Made by a program: the position numbers and the translations under genes
Shown here: positions 26,084-41,288 of the stretch, in pieces
How positions within the stretch are numbered: the stretch's first letter is position 1
Layout of the letters: each line of letters begins with the position of its first letter
Notes under the pieces: generated by a model
Database searches by the model: none
Told to the model about the DNA's origin: nothing
Seen by the model: the letters and a program-made list of their open reading frames with translations, nothing else
DNA from: JBBKWG01 sp037968835
GTDB taxonomy: Bacteria > Pseudomonadota > Alphaproteobacteria > Rhodobacterales > Rhodobacteraceae
Assembly: GCA_037968835.1 (NCBI GenBank)
Contig: JBBKWG010000106.1
Coordinates: forward strand, 1-64,000
Reading direction: 5' to 3'
DNA length: 64,000 nt

Positions 26084-26776
26084 GTGACAGCAGATCTTAC
26101 GAGTCTGGGAGATTGGGCGTCGCTTCCATTCTTCAGCGAGACCTGGCCCACACTTAGTTCGCAGATTGCGGCAGATAACCGCGAGATCTTGCCGCCGGAG
26201 CAAGCTCGCTTCGCAGCACTTGCCCACACCCCACCCTCCGAAGTCCGGGTGATAATTCTGGGTCAGGACCCCTATCCCACTCCCGGACACGCCAACGGTC
26301 TTGCGTTCTCTGTCGCGCCGGATGTCGCACTCCCGCGCTCGCTCGCGAACATCTATCGCGAGATGCGCGACGACATTGGTGCCGCGCCCGATAATGGCGA
26401 CCTGACCCATTGGGCGGATCAAGGTGTGCTACTTCTCAACACCTGCCTTTCGGTGCCCGCCCGCGAAGCAGCCGGACACGCGCGGTTGGGATGGCACAAG
26501 CTGGCCGAGCAGATTTTGCAGCGTGTTTCGAAACGCCCCTGCGCATTTTTGCTTTGGGGCAAGACAGCGCAGGCCTTTCGCCCTCACATCGTTGGTCGTG
26601 GCCATCTCATCGTCGAGACCGCGCATCCCTCACCCCTGTCGGCCCAACGCGGGTTTTTTGGATCGCGCCCCTTCTCAGCCATTAACAATTGGCTGATCTC
26701 GCGTGGTGAACCTCCGATCCGGTGGGCTGATCGGCCCGACTCTTCCCAAGGATCGAGCGACGCGGTATTGCAGTAG
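26084..26776 (+). CDS. ung: Uracil-DNA glycosylase, family 1-like
   Basis: 230 aa from GTG 26084. The water-activating loop is [17 protein letters not shown] (Asp62) and the minor-groove loop is [13 protein letters not shown] (His181). It removes uracil from DNA after cytosine deamination or misincorporation. The loop has Pro where E. coli Ung has His after GQDPY, a change seen in some relatives. It sits 17 bp after trpD and 2 bp before trpC, so it is co-transcribed with tryptophan genes. Confidence 0.92.
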   Translation: MTADLTSLGDWASLPFFSETWPTLSSQIAADNREILPPEQARFAALAHTPPSEVRVIILGQDPYPTPGHANGLAFSVAPDVALPRSLANIYREMRDDIGAAPDNGDLTHWADQGVLLLNTCLSVPAREAAGHARLGWHKLAEQILQRVSKRPCAFLLWGKTAQAFRPHIVGRGHLIVETAHPSPLSAQRGFFGSRPFSAINNWLISRGEPPIRWADRPDSSQGSSDAVLQ

Positions 26777-26778
26777 CC

Positions 26779-27594
26779 ATGACCACCGCACTCGACCGCA
26801 TCAAAGCCTACAAGCTCGGGGAAATCGCGTCCGCGAAGGCGCGAAAGCCTTTGCGGCACGTCGAAGATGAAGCCCGCGAGGCGACGCCGGTGCGCGGATT
26901 TACCGCCGCGCTACGCCAAGCCTCCCAAACCGGTTACGGGCTGATTGCGGAAATCAAGAAAGCCAGCCCATCCAAAGGTCTGATACGGGCCGATTTCGAC
27001 CCGCCTTCTCTTGCCCGCGCATATGAATCCGGTGGCGCAACCTGCCTTTCGGTACTGACTGATGCGCCCTCGTTTCAAGGCGCGCCGGAATATCTGACCG
27101 CCGCCCGGAACGCTGTTTCGATCCCCTGTCTTCGCAAGGATTTCATCTATGACACTTATCAGGTCGCAGAAGCACGCGCCTGGGGTGCGGATTGCATTCT
27201 GATTATCATGGCGAGCGTTTCCGATGCCCAAGCCGCTGAAATTGAGAATTGTGCAATGAATACATGGCACATGAACGTTCTTGTTGAAGTGCATGATGAA
27301 GAAGAACTTGATCGTGCCTTGGACCTTCGCTCGCCGCTTTTGGGGATCAACAACCGAAACCTCAAGACATTCGAGACGGATTTAGGAACGACACGAAATC
27401 TCGCCGCCCGTGTGCCGACAGAGAAACTGCTGATTGCGGAAAGCGGGCTTTCCACTCCCGACGATCTGGCGGATTTGGCAGAGTACGGCGCGCGTTGTTT
27501 TCTGATCGGCGAAAGTCTGATGCGGCAACACGATGTCGCGGCGGCCACTCGGAACATCCTTGCCATTCCGACAGCGGCCGAGCGCGCAACCTGA
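26779..27594 (+). CDS. trpC: Indole-3-glycerol-phosphate synthase
   Basis: 271 aa. It shows the beta/alpha-barrel pattern with the catalytic-lysine segment [11 protein letters not shown], then [20 protein letters not shown] and [11 protein letters not shown]. It converts carboxyphenylamino-deoxyribulose phosphate to indole-glycerol phosphate, and is monofunctional (no fused TrpF). ATG 26779 lies two bases after the ung stop, and its own stop overlaps the moaC start (TGATG). Confidence 0.96.
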   Translation: MTTALDRIKAYKLGEIASAKARKPLRHVEDEAREATPVRGFTAALRQASQTGYGLIAEIKKASPSKGLIRADFDPPSLARAYESGGATCLSVLTDAPSFQGAPEYLTAARNAVSIPCLRKDFIYDTYQVAEARAWGADCILIIMASVSDAQAAEIENCAMNTWHMNVLVEVHDEEELDRALDLRSPLLGINNRNLKTFETDLGTTRNLAARVPTEKLLIAESGLSTPDDLADLAEYGARCFLIGESLMRQHDVAAATRNILAIPTAAERAT

Positions 27595-28073
27595 TGCCTG
27601 AACTGACGCACTTCAATTCGGACGGTCAAGCGCACATGGTGGACGTGTCCGACAAACCAAGCACGAACCGCGTTGCCATTGCCGAAGGCTACGTGAAGAT
27701 GCGTCTCGAAACGCTTGATATAATTATCGACAATCGTGCAAAGAAGGGTGACGTTCTGTCTGTCGCGCGGCTGGCTGGGATTATGGGCGCGAAGAAGACA
27801 TCCGAGTTGATCCCGCTCTGCCACCCTCTGCCGATTACCAAGGTTTCGCTGGAACTTGCCATTGACCGCGATCGCCCTGGCGTGCGGGTCGAAGCGACGG
27901 TGAAAACGGCAGGTCAGACCGGCGTCGAGATGGAGGCACTTACCGCAGTCGCAACGGCGTGTCTGACCATCTACGATATGGTTAAGGCCGTCGAGAAGTC
28001 GATGACGATCGAGGGCATTCGTCTCGTTCTGAAAGATGGCGGTAAATCAGGACGTTACGAGGCGACCCGGTGA
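27594..28073 (+). CDS. moaC: Cyclic pyranopterin monophosphate synthase
   Basis: 159 aa. Conserved [10 protein letters not shown] and [10 protein letters not shown] active-site regions are present, and the N-terminus is [14 protein letters not shown] as in the family. It acts in the first stage of molybdenum cofactor synthesis with MoaA (not here). It overlaps trpC at its start and moeA at its stop. A local demand for molybdopterin exists in the hydroxylase of the left end, although cofactor synthesis is genome-wide housekeeping. Confidence 0.96.
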   Translation: MPELTHFNSDGQAHMVDVSDKPSTNRVAIAEGYVKMRLETLDIIIDNRAKKGDVLSVARLAGIMGAKKTSELIPLCHPLPITKVSLELAIDRDRPGVRVEATVKTAGQTGVEMEALTAVATACLTIYDMVKAVEKSMTIEGIRLVLKDGGKSGRYEATR

Positions 28074-29242
28074 TATCCGTGGCCGAGGCGCTGCAACGCG
28101 TCCTCGCACTGGCGCGTCCAATGGGTGACGAATTGGTGCCTTTACGTCATGCGGCAGGACGACGGCTTGCCCAAGACGTCACTGCCACCCGCGACCAACC
28201 ACCCTTCCCATCCTCGGCCATGGACGGATACGCCGTCCGGGCCGAAGACGTCGCGCCCTCGGCTGAACTATCGGTGATTGGCGAAGCGGCAGCCGGTCAT
28301 GCCTTTGATGGCGTAATTGGCGCCGTCGAAGCAGTTCGAATATTCACCGGCGCGCCGGTCCCGAGCGGAGCCTCGCGCGTGATTATTCAGGAGGACGTCA
28401 CCCGGTCAGGTGACAAGGTTGTTTTGAACGATAATGTAGATTCATCGTTTTATATCAGATCAAAAGGAGACGATTTTAAAGTCGGTGATACGGTAAGCGC
28501 ACCTCGAAGACTTGTGGCTTCGGACATCGCATTAATCGCCTCGATGAACTTCCGCGAAGTGAGCGTTAAACGTCGACCTGAAATCGCAATTATCGCAACG
28601 GGTGACGAGTTGGTCATGCCGGGCGAAAACCCGAGAAACGATCAGATAATCGCGTCCAACACGTTCGGGCTCGCGGTCCTGTTCGAAGCGGAGGGCGCAT
28701 TTGTGCGCATTCTCCCGATCGCCCGCGACACGGCGGAATCATTGACGACGGCATTTTCGCTTGCGACGGATTCCGACCTCATCGTCACGATTGGCGGTGC
28801 GTCCGTCGGGGATCACGATATCGTCGGACAATTGGCGAGCGAGCTAGGCATGGACCGTTCATTTTACAAGGTTGCGATGCGGCCCGGAAAACCGCTGATG
28901 GCCGGACATTTCAACGGACTTCCCCTGATTGGATTGCCAGGCAATCCAGTCTCATCAATGATTTGCGGTCATATCTTCATTCTTCCGATGATCCGAGCAA
29001 TGATGGGTGACCAGCCCGGACCGCTGCCCAGATATAAGGTGCCGCTCGCTGCTGCTCTCAACGCGAATGGGCCGCGTGAGCACTACATGCGCGCTATCGT
29101 CGAAAACGGTCGCGTTCACGCAGCAGATCGTCAGGATAGTGCGCTTTTGTCCGTTCTCGCGACGGCCAATGCGTTGATCGTGCGTCCACCCGATGACCCG
29201 CCTCGCGCTGAAGGGGTTCTGGTTGATGTTATTGACCTCTGA
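28070..29242 (+). CDS. moeA: Molybdopterin molybdenumtransferase
   Basis: 390 aa from GTG 28070 (GTGA overlap with moaC). Segments include [13 protein letters not shown] near the N-terminus, the [10 protein letters not shown] loop, and [13 protein letters not shown]. It inserts molybdate into adenylylated molybdopterin. It is the last gene of the trp-ung-moa-moe run; lexA follows after 78-90 bp with its own promoter. Codons about 115-160 are noticeably A/T-richer than the rest, without loss of the frame. Confidence 0.95.
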   Translation: MISVAEALQRVLALARPMGDELVPLRHAAGRRLAQDVTATRDQPPFPSSAMDGYAVRAEDVAPSAELSVIGEAAAGHAFDGVIGAVEAVRIFTGAPVPSGASRVIIQEDVTRSGDKVVLNDNVDSSFYIRSKGDDFKVGDTVSAPRRLVASDIALIASMNFREVSVKRRPEIAIIATGDELVMPGENPRNDQIIASNTFGLAVLFEAEGAFVRILPIARDTAESLTTAFSLATDSDLIVTIGGASVGDHDIVGQLASELGMDRSFYKVAMRPGKPLMAGHFNGLPLIGLPGNPVSSMICGHIFILPMIRAMMGDQPGPLPRYKVPLAAALNANGPREHYMRAIVENGRVHAADRQDSALLSVLATANALIVRPPDDPPRAEGVLVDVIDL

Positions 29243-29249
29243 CAAATCG

Positions 29250-29278
29250 TTGACACAAAACGGGAACACGTGTAGAAC
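29250..29278 (+). promoter_or_regulatory. lexA promoter with LexA box (GAAC-N7-GAAC)
   Basis: TTGACA (29250-29255), a 17-bp spacer and TAGAAC (29273-29278) form a good sigma-70-type promoter. Laid over it is GAAC-N7-GAAC at 29264-29278, the direct-repeat LexA box known in alphaproteobacteria. The box covers the spacer end and the -10, so LexA would block its own transcription. Confidence 0.88.
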
Positions 29279-29332
29279 ATCCCCTGAACAGCCCGGCGCG
29301 TAACCGGGGCCGAGCAGAGGATGGCTTCATCA

Positions 29333-30025
29333 ATGTTGACCCGTAAACAACTCGATTTGTTGGAATTCATCCACAAGCGTGTGCAGCGCGATGGTGTCCC
29401 GCCTTCGTTCGACGAAATGAAGGATGCGCTGGACCTTCGGTCCAAGTCCGGAATTCATCGCCTGATAACGGCGCTGGAAGAACGTGGGTTCATTCGACGG
29501 CTGGCCCACCGCGCGCGTGCAATCGAAATCGTAAAGCTACCCGAAGCTCTGGATTCCGGCGCGACGTTCGTTCCGAAAGTCATCGAAGGTGACAAAGGGA
29601 CCAAACGTCCGCCCGCCAATTCCATGACCGTTCAAGTACACGCCGTCGAATTGCCCGTCATGGGTCGAATTGCAGCCGGTGTGCCGATCGAAGCAATCAG
29701 CGAAGTCAGCCATACCGTGTCTGTTCCGGGACAGATGGTGGGTGGCAAGGGTCACCACTACGCCCTTGAAGTGAAAGGCGATTCGATGATCGACGTCGGC
29801 ATTAACGACGGCGATATCGTTGTCATCCGCGAGACGAAAACCGCCAGCAACGGCGATATAGTGGTCGCACTCGTCAAAGATCAGGAGGCAACGCTCAAGC
29901 GCTTCCGTCAGTCCGGAAATACTATCGCGCTTGAAGCCGCGAATCCGGCGTACGAGACCCGATTGTACCGCGACGATCAGGTCAAAGTGCAGGGACGGCT
30001 GGTCGGCCTCATCCGAAGCTACTGA
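29333..30025 (+). CDS. lexA: LexA repressor
   Basis: 230 aa. The winged helix is at residues 1-65 ([29 protein letters not shown]). The autocleavage site Ala115-Gly116 lies in GRIAAGVP; the catalytic Ser151 is in KGDSMIDVG and Lys189 in ATLKRF. It is the SOS repressor that self-cleaves on contact with RecA filaments. ATG 29333 is preferred over the in-frame ATG at 29321 because AGAGG lies at proper spacing and the N-terminus matches LexA. The gene is autoregulated via the box at 29264 and overlaps the convergent comEC by 7 bp. Confidence 0.96.
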   Translation: MLTRKQLDLLEFIHKRVQRDGVPPSFDEMKDALDLRSKSGIHRLITALEERGFIRRLAHRARAIEIVKLPEALDSGATFVPKVIEGDKGTKRPPANSMTVQVHAVELPVMGRIAAGVPIEAISEVSHTVSVPGQMVGGKGHHYALEVKGDSMIDVGINDGDIVVIRETKTASNGDIVVALVKDQEATLKRFRQSGNTIALEAANPAYETRLYRDDQVKVQGRLVGLIRSY

Positions 30026-32064
30026 GACCATAGTCGGTGACCGGATTTATCGCGGACCGTCGTGATTTCCGTTCGTTCATCTGTTCTGGCAATTGCCAGC
30101 GCGCCCGTTTGTGACAACCGGCGCGCGTCAAAGCCGTTACATTCGCGAGGAAACTCGGTTGCGACGTTCACAATGACCAGATCGGCGTCGGCGCATTGAA
30201 GCACGGCAAGGGCGGCTGCAACCTTTCCGGTCGCGTGCAAAATGCGCAGGCCGTGAGCCTCGATCCAGTTCAGCCGATCGACGGGATGGGTCTTCATCCG
30301 CCCATAGGCAGTTTCCTGCAAAGCCGGATCGCCATCGTTTTCGAGCCAACTCATCGCCGCGAAGCTTTCGCCGCGTTCCTTCGATAAAGCCCGGCCTTTC
30401 GGCGTCATCACTCCGATCAATCCGCCGGACTGCGATACCAGGACGTCGGGTCTTTCGGCTTGCGACCACAGGATCAGGGCGAAGAGTACAAGACCCAGAC
30501 CTGCGGCCCTCGTGCGTCCCTGCCATATGACAACCCAAAGGCCGCCAAGCGTGAGAAGCGGAACAACCGCCGGGCCGGGCGTAACGACTTGGCTGATCGC
30601 CGATGGCCAGCCGGAAACCGTCGATGCGACGCCAAGAATCCATAGGATCGCCAGTTCCATGAGCGCCAGTCCGACCCACGCCAGCCCTAGTGGTGCAAGT
30701 GCACCCGCCAAGACCGCGCCGGGTATGATGAGCGCGCCCATCAACGGGACAGCCACGATATTTGCCAGAAGGCCGTAGTGGGGAATTTGGTTGAAATGCG
30801 CGGCCGCGAACGGTGCGGTTGCGGCTCCGGCCACCGCCGATGACAGCGCGACGCCTCCGATAACGCGCACCAACCAAGGCCACCGAACAAGTGAAGTTCC
30901 GATTTCGCGCAGGCCGCCGTATACCGCAACCAGCGCGGTGGTCGCGGCGAATGACATCTGAAATCCCGGGCCGTACAGTGTCTCGGGGCGCAATGTCAGC
31001 ACGATCAGGGCCGCTACCGCCACCGCACGCAGCGTGATGGCGCGTCGGTCGACCAGCACTGCGCCCAACATGACTGCGACCATGATGAATGCGCGTTCCG
31101 TCGCGACGTTTCCGCCTGACAGCGCAAGATAAACCGCTCCCGCATGCAACGCGACTGCAGCAGCGATTTTCTTCGTCGGCCAATATAACGCGATGCGCGG
31201 CCAAGCGGCCAACAGCGTTCGGGTCGCCGCGAAGATGAACCCGGTCAAAAGCCCCATGTGAAGGCCCGAGATCGCCAGTAGATGGGCCAGATTCGATGCG
31301 CGCAGATTGTCCAGAACTTGTCGATCCATGCCTGATCTGTCGCCGGTCGTAATGGCAGCCGCGAAGGCGCCAGCGGCTCCGGGCAACGCATTCTGAACCG
31401 CATTCGACAGCCGCTTGCGCAGCCTGTAGAGTCCGAGTTTCGCCTCGGATTCCCGGTGGGGCGACAATACCAGCGCCGGCGTGCGGGTGTAGCCGACCGC
31501 GCCAAGGCGTTGAAACCATGCTTGGCGCTGGAAATCGTAGCCGCCGGGTTCAACCGGCCCTTCGGGTGGCCCGAGGTGTCCGGTCACCACAATTACCAGC
31601 CCCGGTTCGGGCGTGAAATACTCTTGCGGTCCGTGCAGCGAGACACGGACACGCGCTGGCGTTCTGCCGGGTCGCACTTTGCTGAGATTTACCTTGTCCA
31701 ATGTGAGGCGGACAGCATCCGATTGCGAGCGGTCGATTTCGACAATTCGTCCCTCAATCGGACCGTAGTAGCGAAAGGGTAACTTGATCTCGGAAACGGT
31801 TTGTGCGCGGACGCCCGCCAGCAAGAAGCCGACAAGGCACAGGATCAGTCCGGTAACCACTGGCCGCAATCCCGGACCGCTCACCGCGCCGACGATTAGC
31901 AGCAGGCAGGCCCCGATCACGAGCGCGGCCCAGATGACCGGCGTGGGCTCTTGCAACAGAGAAAAATAAAACCCGATACCAATGCCAAGCGCCACGGGCG
32001 ACCACGGAAACAGGTGGCCACGCTGGTTGTTGAGGCTATCGGAAAGACTGAAAAAAGGGCGCAC
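30019..32064 (-). CDS. comEC: ComEC/Rec2-type competence protein (DNA uptake channel)
   Basis: 681 aa from GTG 32064, which has GGAGG eight bases upstream (another GTG at 32073 is too close to it). It has many membrane helices. The competence domain motif [16 protein letters not shown] is central, preceded by an OB-like periplasmic region ([20 protein letters not shown]). The C-terminal beta-lactamase-like domain is short and probably degenerate. It forms the inner-membrane pore for transforming DNA. It is divergent from gltX and convergent with lexA. Confidence 0.9.
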   Translation of the reverse strand: MRPFFSLSDSLNNQRGHLFPWSPVALGIGIGFYFSLLQEPTPVIWAALVIGACLLLIVGAVSGPGLRPVVTGLILCLVGFLLAGVRAQTVSEIKLPFRYYGPIEGRIVEIDRSQSDAVRLTLDKVNLSKVRPGRTPARVRVSLHGPQEYFTPEPGLVIVVTGHLGPPEGPVEPGGYDFQRQAWFQRLGAVGYTRTPALVLSPHRESEAKLGLYRLRKRLSNAVQNALPGAAGAFAAAITTGDRSGMDRQVLDNLRASNLAHLLAISGLHMGLLTGFIFAATRTLLAAWPRIALYWPTKKIAAAVALHAGAVYLALSGGNVATERAFIMVAVMLGAVLVDRRAITLRAVAVAALIVLTLRPETLYGPGFQMSFAATTALVAVYGGLREIGTSLVRWPWLVRVIGGVALSSAVAGAATAPFAAAHFNQIPHYGLLANIVAVPLMGALIIPGAVLAGALAPLGLAWVGLALMELAILWILGVASTVSGWPSAISQVVTPGPAVVPLLTLGGLWVVIWQGRTRAAGLGLVLFALILWSQAERPDVLVSQSGGLIGVMTPKGRALSKERGESFAAMSWLENDGDPALQETAYGRMKTHPVDRLNWIEAHGLRILHATGKVAAALAVLQCADADLVIVNVATEFPRECNGFDARRLSQTGALAIARTDERTEITTVRDKSGHRLWSQ

Positions 32065-32139
32065 CCTTGTCACCTCCGGGCGCGTTGACTACACCACGCG
32101 AAACTCGCACCTCATGGTTTCCAAAAGGTTTACGTCCGT

Positions 32140-33543
32140 ATGACCGACCGTCCCGTCGTAACCCGTTTCGCGCCCTCTCCGACGGGTTATCTGCACATTG
32201 GCGGAGCGCGAACGGCGTTGTTCAACTGGCTCTATGCCCGAGGTCACGGCGGGCGTTTTCTGCTTCGGATCGAAGATACCGACCGCGCGAGATCGACACC
32301 TGAAGCGACCGAAGCGATTTTTCGCGGCCTCAGGTGGCTGGGACTTGATTGGGACGGCGACGCGGTGAGTCAAGCCTCGCGTGTCGAACGTCATGCTGAA
32401 GTCGCTCATCAGATGCTGACCGCCGGAGCCGCGTACAAGTGCTTTTCCACGCAGGACGAGATAGCCGCGTTCCGGGAAGATGCCAAAGCCCAGGGAAACT
32501 CGACGATCTTTCGCTCGCCGTGGCGCGACGTGCCCGCCTCAGACCAGCCCGCTGGCCCCTTCGCGATCCGCGTCAAGGCGCCGCGCGACGGCGAGACGAT
32601 CATCCGCGATCAGGTTCAGGGCGACGTCACCATTCGCAACGATCAGCTTGACGACATGATCGTGCTACGCTCGGACGGAACGCCGGTTTATATGTTGGCT
32701 GTGGTTGTCGACGATCACGATATGGGCGTCACTCATGTCATCCGTGGCGACGACCATCTGAACAATGCCGCGCGTCAAATGCTGGTCTATCAAGCGATGG
32801 GTTGGGACGTGCCGGTATGGGCGCATATCCCGCTTATTCACGGCGAGGACGGCAAGAAACTGTCCAAACGCCACGGGGCGCTTGGGGTTGAGGAATGGCA
32901 GGCGGCGGGATACCCGGCGGCGGGAATGCGAAATTATCTGACGCGGCTCGGGTGGAGTCACGGCGACGACGAATTCTTTTCCTCCGAGCAGGCAATCACT
33001 TGGTTCGACTTTTACGGAATTGGCAAGTCGCCCGCCCGCTTCGATACAAAGAAACTGCTCAATCTGTCGGGCCAGCACATCGCAGTTTCGCACGATGCTG
33101 CACTTGTAGCGGAAATCGGCGAATATCTGAAAGCCGCTGGTCTGCCGCCGTTGAAAGTGCAGCAGGCAGGCGATCTGGAACGCGCAATGTACTGCCTGAA
33201 GGATCGCGCGCGCTTGTTCCCGGAACTCCTTGAAAAAGCGCATTTTGTGTTGACAAGCAGGCCGATTGAAATCGACCCGAAATCGCAAGGGACGCTTGAT
33301 CCGGTCTCCCGAGGGATACTGCTGGAATTGACGCCGCAACTGCAAAATGTTAGCTGGACGCGCGATACGCTTGAGCAAATTGTCGAGGCTCTGGCCGAGG
33401 CACATGACACGAAGCTCGGGAAGATTGCAGCCCCCCTGCGCGCTGCGCTTGCAGGGAGATCCGTCTCGCCCAGCGTATTCGATATGATGCTTGTTCTCGG
33501 GCGGGAAGAAACGATACTCCGACTGACCGACGCGGCGAAATAA
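32140..33543 (+). CDS. gltX: Glutamyl-tRNA synthetase
   Basis: 467 aa, usual length. The class I signature is [18 protein letters not shown], and the KMSKS counterpart is [10 protein letters not shown] at about 246-255. It charges tRNA-Glu (and, in organisms lacking GlnRS, tRNA-Gln). ATG 32140 gives the family N-terminus, though no strong ribosome-binding site precedes it. It is separated from gltA by 72-78 bp on the same strand. Confidence 0.96.
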   Translation: MTDRPVVTRFAPSPTGYLHIGGARTALFNWLYARGHGGRFLLRIEDTDRARSTPEATEAIFRGLRWLGLDWDGDAVSQASRVERHAEVAHQMLTAGAAYKCFSTQDEIAAFREDAKAQGNSTIFRSPWRDVPASDQPAGPFAIRVKAPRDGETIIRDQVQGDVTIRNDQLDDMIVLRSDGTPVYMLAVVVDDHDMGVTHVIRGDDHLNNAARQMLVYQAMGWDVPVWAHIPLIHGEDGKKLSKRHGALGVEEWQAAGYPAAGMRNYLTRLGWSHGDDEFFSSEQAITWFDFYGIGKSPARFDTKKLLNLSGQHIAVSHDAALVAEIGEYLKAAGLPPLKVQQAGDLERAMYCLKDRARLFPELLEKAHFVLTSRPIEIDPKSQGTLDPVSRGILLELTPQLQNVSWTRDTLEQIVEALAEAHDTKLGKIAAPLRAALAGRSVSPSVFDMMLVLGREETILRLTDAAK

Positions 33544-33621
33544 AACGGCGTCCCGGGTGTATTACCGGATCGCGGAAACCGCGCCCGCGCTTCTTGCGCA
33601 GGCGGAACGACAGGGATGAGA

Positions 33622-34917
33622 ATGGCCGAAACAAACAAAACCGCGAAGCTGCGCTTTGAAGGCAAAGAGCTTGAACTTCCGATCCTGTCACCCTCTGCGG
33701 GGCCGGATGTGATCGACATCAGAAAGCTATACGCACAGGGCGACGTTTTCACCTACGATCCCGGTTTCACCTCGACGGCGTCGTGCGACAGCACCATCAC
33801 GTTCATTGACGGTGACAAGGGCGAGCTGCTCCACCGCGGCTATCCGATCGACCAACTTGCCGAGAAATCCCATTTCCTGGAAGTCTGCTATCTGTTGCTT
33901 TACGGCGATCTCCCATCTGCTGAACAACTGGAAGATTTCGAGGCCCGCGTCACCAATCACACGATGCTTCACGAACAAATGCAGTATTTTTTCCGTGGCT
34001 TCCGCCGCGACGCTCATCCAATGGCCGTTGTCGTCGGGGTCGTGGGCGCCATGTCCGCGTTCTATCATGACAGCACAGATGTCAGCGATCCCTGGCAGCG
34101 CGAAGTCGCGTCGATCCGTTTGATCGCGAAAATGCCGACCATTGCGGCGTGGGCCTACAAGTATTCGATCGGGCAGCCGTTCGTGTATCCACGCAACGAC
34201 CTGGATTACGCGTCCAACTTCCTGCGCATGTGTTTTTCGGTTCCCGCCGAGGAGTACGAGGTCAATCCGATCCTCGCCCGCGCCATGGACCGCATTTTCA
34301 CGCTGCATGCTGACCACGAGCAGAATGCTTCGACCTCGACCGTGCGTCTGGCATCGTCGTCCGGCGCCAACCCGTTCGCGTGTATTGCCGCCGGCGTTGC
34401 GTGTCTTTGGGGGCCAGCCCATGGCGGCGCGAACCAGGCGTGTCTTGAGATGCTGCGCGAAATAGGCACGGTTGATCGCATTCCCGAGTATATCGAGCGG
34501 GCCAAGGACAAGAACGATCCGTTCCGTCTGATGGGCTTCGGACACCGCGTCTACAAGAATTTCGACCCGCGCGCGAAGGTGATGAAACAGTCGGCGGACG
34601 AGGTTCTGGATTTGCTCGGAATCGAGAACAATCCAACGCTTCAGGTCGCCAAGGAGTTGGAGAAGATCGCGCTTCAGGACCCGTATTTCAAAGAAAAGAA
34701 GCTTTATCCGAACGTCGATTTTTATTCGGGCATCATCCTCGATGCCATGGGCTTCCCGACGTCGATGTTCACCCCGGTTTTTGCTGTCGCACGGACCGTT
34801 GGGTGGGTCAGTCAGTGGAAAGAAATGATCGCTGACCCGCAGATGAAAATCGGCCGCCCACGCCAGCTTTATGTGGGCGCTACGCGTCGCGATTATGTAG
34901 ATGTCGAAGACAGGTGA
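33622..34917 (+). CDS. gltA: Citrate synthase (type II)
   Basis: 431 aa. Active-site regions are [25 protein letters not shown] and [13 protein letters not shown], with PNVDFYSGI holding the catalytic Asp. It condenses acetyl-CoA and oxaloacetate to open the TCA cycle. The length and N-terminal beta region are those of hexameric Gram-negative enzymes. ATG 33622 is chosen over 33616 because ACAGGG then has proper spacing. A GC hairpin follows the stop. Confidence 0.97.
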   Translation: MAETNKTAKLRFEGKELELPILSPSAGPDVIDIRKLYAQGDVFTYDPGFTSTASCDSTITFIDGDKGELLHRGYPIDQLAEKSHFLEVCYLLLYGDLPSAEQLEDFEARVTNHTMLHEQMQYFFRGFRRDAHPMAVVVGVVGAMSAFYHDSTDVSDPWQREVASIRLIAKMPTIAAWAYKYSIGQPFVYPRNDLDYASNFLRMCFSVPAEEYEVNPILARAMDRIFTLHADHEQNASTSTVRLASSSGANPFACIAAGVACLWGPAHGGANQACLEMLREIGTVDRIPEYIERAKDKNDPFRLMGFGHRVYKNFDPRAKVMKQSADEVLDLLGIENNPTLQVAKELEKIALQDPYFKEKKLYPNVDFYSGIILDAMGFPTSMFTPVFAVARTVGWVSQWKEMIADPQMKIGRPRQLYVGATRRDYVDVEDR

Positions 34918-34926
34918 GCTTTGGGC

Positions 34927-34949
34927 GGGGGCCGGAAGGCCCCCCGTTT
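34927..34949. terminator. Hairpin between convergent gltA and hisI
   Basis: GGGGGCC (34927-34933), GGAA loop, GGCCCCC (34938-34944) make a 7-bp GC stem; only a short GTTT follows on the plus strand. It is likely the gltA terminator and may also act on hisI transcripts, although the T-run is weak. Confidence 0.6.
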
Positions 34950-34957
34950 ACGCTGAT

Positions 34958-35317
34958 TTACGCTTCAGATTTCATCAATTCGATCTCGCTGCCATCGCGC
35001 ACCGCCGTGTAGAAACAGCTCTTGCGATTGGTGTGACACGCTGGACCGGCTTGCTCGACGATCAGCAACAGGCAGTCGCGGTCGCAATCGACTCGCAAGT
35101 CGACAAGTTTCTGAATGTGACCCGATGTCTCGCCCTTCACCCAAAATTCCGATCTTGACCTTGACCAATACGTGACGCGGCCACTGGCGAGGGTGCGGGC
35201 AACCGCGTCAGAATTCATCCAAGCCATCATCAGCACATCGCCGGTTGCGGCTTCTTGCGCGATGACGGGAATCAAGCCCTGATCATTGTAACGCAGGCTT
35301 GCAGGATCGAATTCCAT
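34958..35317 (-). CDS. hisI: Phosphoribosyl-AMP cyclohydrolase
   Basis: 119 aa, a stand-alone HisI without HisE. The metal-binding Cys residues are in [10 protein letters not shown] and [12 protein letters not shown], and [19 protein letters not shown] is the family core. It hydrolyses phosphoribosyl-AMP in histidine synthesis. ATG 35317 has AAAGGAA upstream. It is divergent from the FeS-scaffold gene. Confidence 0.95.
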   Translation of the reverse strand: MEFDPASLRYNDQGLIPVIAQEAATGDVLMMAWMNSDAVARTLASGRVTYWSRSRSEFWVKGETSGHIQKLVDLRVDCDRDCLLLIVEQAGPACHTNRKSCFYTAVRDGSEIELMKSEA

Positions 35318-35382
35318 GAGCCATTCCTTTCCAAAATGCGGCAGCGCTCCTATCTAGAAGCCGGAGGCGCCAAAGGGAAGCC

Positions 35383-35829
35383 ATGTCCGAGACCGACCTT
35401 ATCAAGCTCTACTCGGGGCGAATTCTGGAACTGGCAGCGGACATTCCGCTGACTGATCGCCTTGATACGCCCGATGCTTCGGTGAAAAAGCGTTCGCCGT
35501 TGTGCGGTTCGACCGTCACCGTCGATGTGCGCATGAATGATGGCCGGATTTCCGAGTTCGGGCAGGATGTGAAGGCCTGCGCTCTGGGTCAGGCTTCGGC
35601 GTCGGTACTTGGACGACATGTCATCGGACGTACTCAAGCCGAGATCGGCCACGCCCGCGATCAGCTTCGTGCGATGTTGACCAAAGATGGTCCGGTGCCC
35701 GACGCGCCGTTCGACGACTACGAAGTGCTTTTACCCGCGCGCGAGTTCCGCAATCGACACGCATCGATCCTGCTCGCTCTGGAAGCCACAGCAGAGGCTG
35801 CTGCCAAAGCTGAAGCCAGCGCCGCATAA
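35383..35829 (+). CDS. IscU/NifU-like iron-sulfur cluster scaffold protein
   Basis: 148 aa. The two cluster-type cysteines are in SPLCGSTV (Cys41) and KACALGQAS (Cys66). The position of the third IscU cysteine reads REFRNRHASI, with His in place of Cys, as is common in this alphaproteobacterial subgroup. It probably serves Fe-S cluster assembly, but ligand geometry must differ from IscU. The Ala-rich C-terminal tail is unstructured. No suf or isc genes adjoin it. Confidence 0.85.
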   Translation: MSETDLIKLYSGRILELAADIPLTDRLDTPDASVKKRSPLCGSTVTVDVRMNDGRISEFGQDVKACALGQASASVLGRHVIGRTQAEIGHARDQLRAMLTKDGPVPDAPFDDYEVLLPAREFRNRHASILLALEATAEAAAKAEASAA

Positions 35830-35848
35830 CTTCGTCACTGTCCTTAAC

Positions 35849-35885
35849 AAAAAAAACCGCCGCGCATTCAAAGGAATGGCGGCGG
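35849..35885 (-). terminator. Rho-independent terminator reading leftward
   Basis: CCGCCGC (35857-35863) pairs with GCGGCGG (35879-35885), continued by ATTC/GAAT. An A8 run on the left becomes a T8 tract on the minus strand. It fits the end of a minus-strand transcript coming from the 39-aa gene at 36136 or from recG beyond it. Confidence 0.75.
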
Positions 35886-36016
35886 AAGTGGCGCATCTGG
35901 GAAAGCCCGGTCGCGACCCGGGACGGGGTCGCAGTCACGAGGGACAAAACTCTGGCTTCGCATCGAAGTTGGGGACAGGATGCGTGACCGGTGGTCCAGA
36001 CCGCAGGCAGAAAAGG

Positions 36017-36136
36017 TCAGAGAAGTCCGGGAAGCGACAAGCCGACGACAAATATCACGATCAATGCAGAGACGCCGGCGAAATCCTGCGCCAACGTACC
36101 GGAACTGCGGGCAATCGTCTCTTTCAGCTCATTCAT
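36017..36136 (-). CDS. 39-aa single-span membrane protein
   Basis: ATG 36136 is preceded by AAGGAT at 8-nt spacing. The product begins MNELKETIARSSGTLAQDFA and continues with a hydrophobic segment (SALIVIFVVGLSLPGLL), one likely membrane span at the C-terminus. It lies downstream of recG on the same strand and upstream of a minus-strand terminator, which supports a real transcript. I believe similar short proteins occur in other Rhodobacterales, but that is from memory. Function unknown. Confidence 0.6.
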   Translation of the reverse strand: MNELKETIARSSGTLAQDFAGVSALIVIFVVGLSLPGLL

Positions 36137-36262
36137 TTTATTGATCCTTCATTCGGGGTCAGACAGCGGGCGGGCTGTGTTGTTGCCCCTTTGTTCTCAA
36201 ATTATGAACAGTCTGTAAAGAACTTTTTGAGAACATTCGCGAACAAAATGGCATCAATCATG

Positions 36263-40491
<4,229 letters not shown>

Positions 40492-40542
40492 TCATGGATA
40501 GGATCGGCTCCGGGTCAGGTCCAGTCGCTTATTGGATCGCTG

Positions 40543-41256
40543 CTAGGCCGAAGCAGCGAGCGGTTCATCAAGCGTCAGCGTTTCCGGGTCGCGCAGCACA
40601 TATCCACGCCCCCAAACGGTTTCGATATAATTGTCGCCATCCGTTGCGCCGCTGAGTTTCTTGCGCAGCTTGCAGATGAAAACGTCGATAATCTTCAGTT
40701 CCGGTTCGTCCATTCCGCCATAAAGGTGATTGAGAAACATCTCCTTTGTGAGCGTTGTGCCCTTCCGCAGCGAGAGGAGTTCAAGCATCTGATACTCCTT
40801 GCCGGTCAGGTGAACCGTCTTTCCGGCAACGTCGACAGTCTTGGCATCCAGATTGACCGCCACCTTGCCGGTCGAGATGATCGACTGTGCGTGACCTTTC
40901 GAGCGACGGATGATGGCATGAATTCGCGCCACCAGTTCTTCGCGGTGAAAGGGTTTGGTCAGATAGTCATCTGCCCCGAACCCGAATCCCTTGATCTTGC
41001 TTTCGGTGTCGTCCGATCCGGTTAGGATCAGAATCGGCGTATCCACCCGGGACATGCGAAGTTGTCGCAGGACTTCGTGTCCATCAATGTCGGGAAGATT
41101 GAGATCAAGCAGGATCAGATCGTAGTCGTAAAGCTTGGCAAGGTCGATTCCCTCCTCGCCGAGATCGGTGGCATAAACATTCAGATTGGCATGCGTCAGC
41201 ATCAACTCGATGCTCCGCGAGGTCGTTGGATCGTCTTCGACCAAAAGTACGCGCAT
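40543..41256 (-). CDS. ctrA: Cell-cycle response regulator CtrA
   Basis: 237 aa from ATG 41256 (GGAG upstream). The receiver domain has the phosphorylated Asp51 in [13 protein letters not shown] and a conserved Lys in YLTKPF. The OmpR-type winged helix includes [17 protein letters not shown] and [11 protein letters not shown]. CtrA is the master regulator of motility, gene transfer agents and division in alphaproteobacteria; in Rhodobacterales it is usually non-essential. It is encoded beside the SciP-like gene at 41349. Confidence 0.96.
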   Translation of the reverse strand: MRVLLVEDDPTTSRSIELMLTHANLNVYATDLGEEGIDLAKLYDYDLILLDLNLPDIDGHEVLRQLRMSRVDTPILILTGSDDTESKIKGFGFGADDYLTKPFHREELVARIHAIIRRSKGHAQSIISTGKVAVNLDAKTVDVAGKTVHLTGKEYQMLELLSLRKGTTLTKEMFLNHLYGGMDEPELKIIDVFICKLRKKLSGATDGDNYIETVWGRGYVLRDPETLTLDEPLAASA

Positions 41257-41288
41257 ATCAGTTCTCCGCAATCATCCCTACTGTGCAA

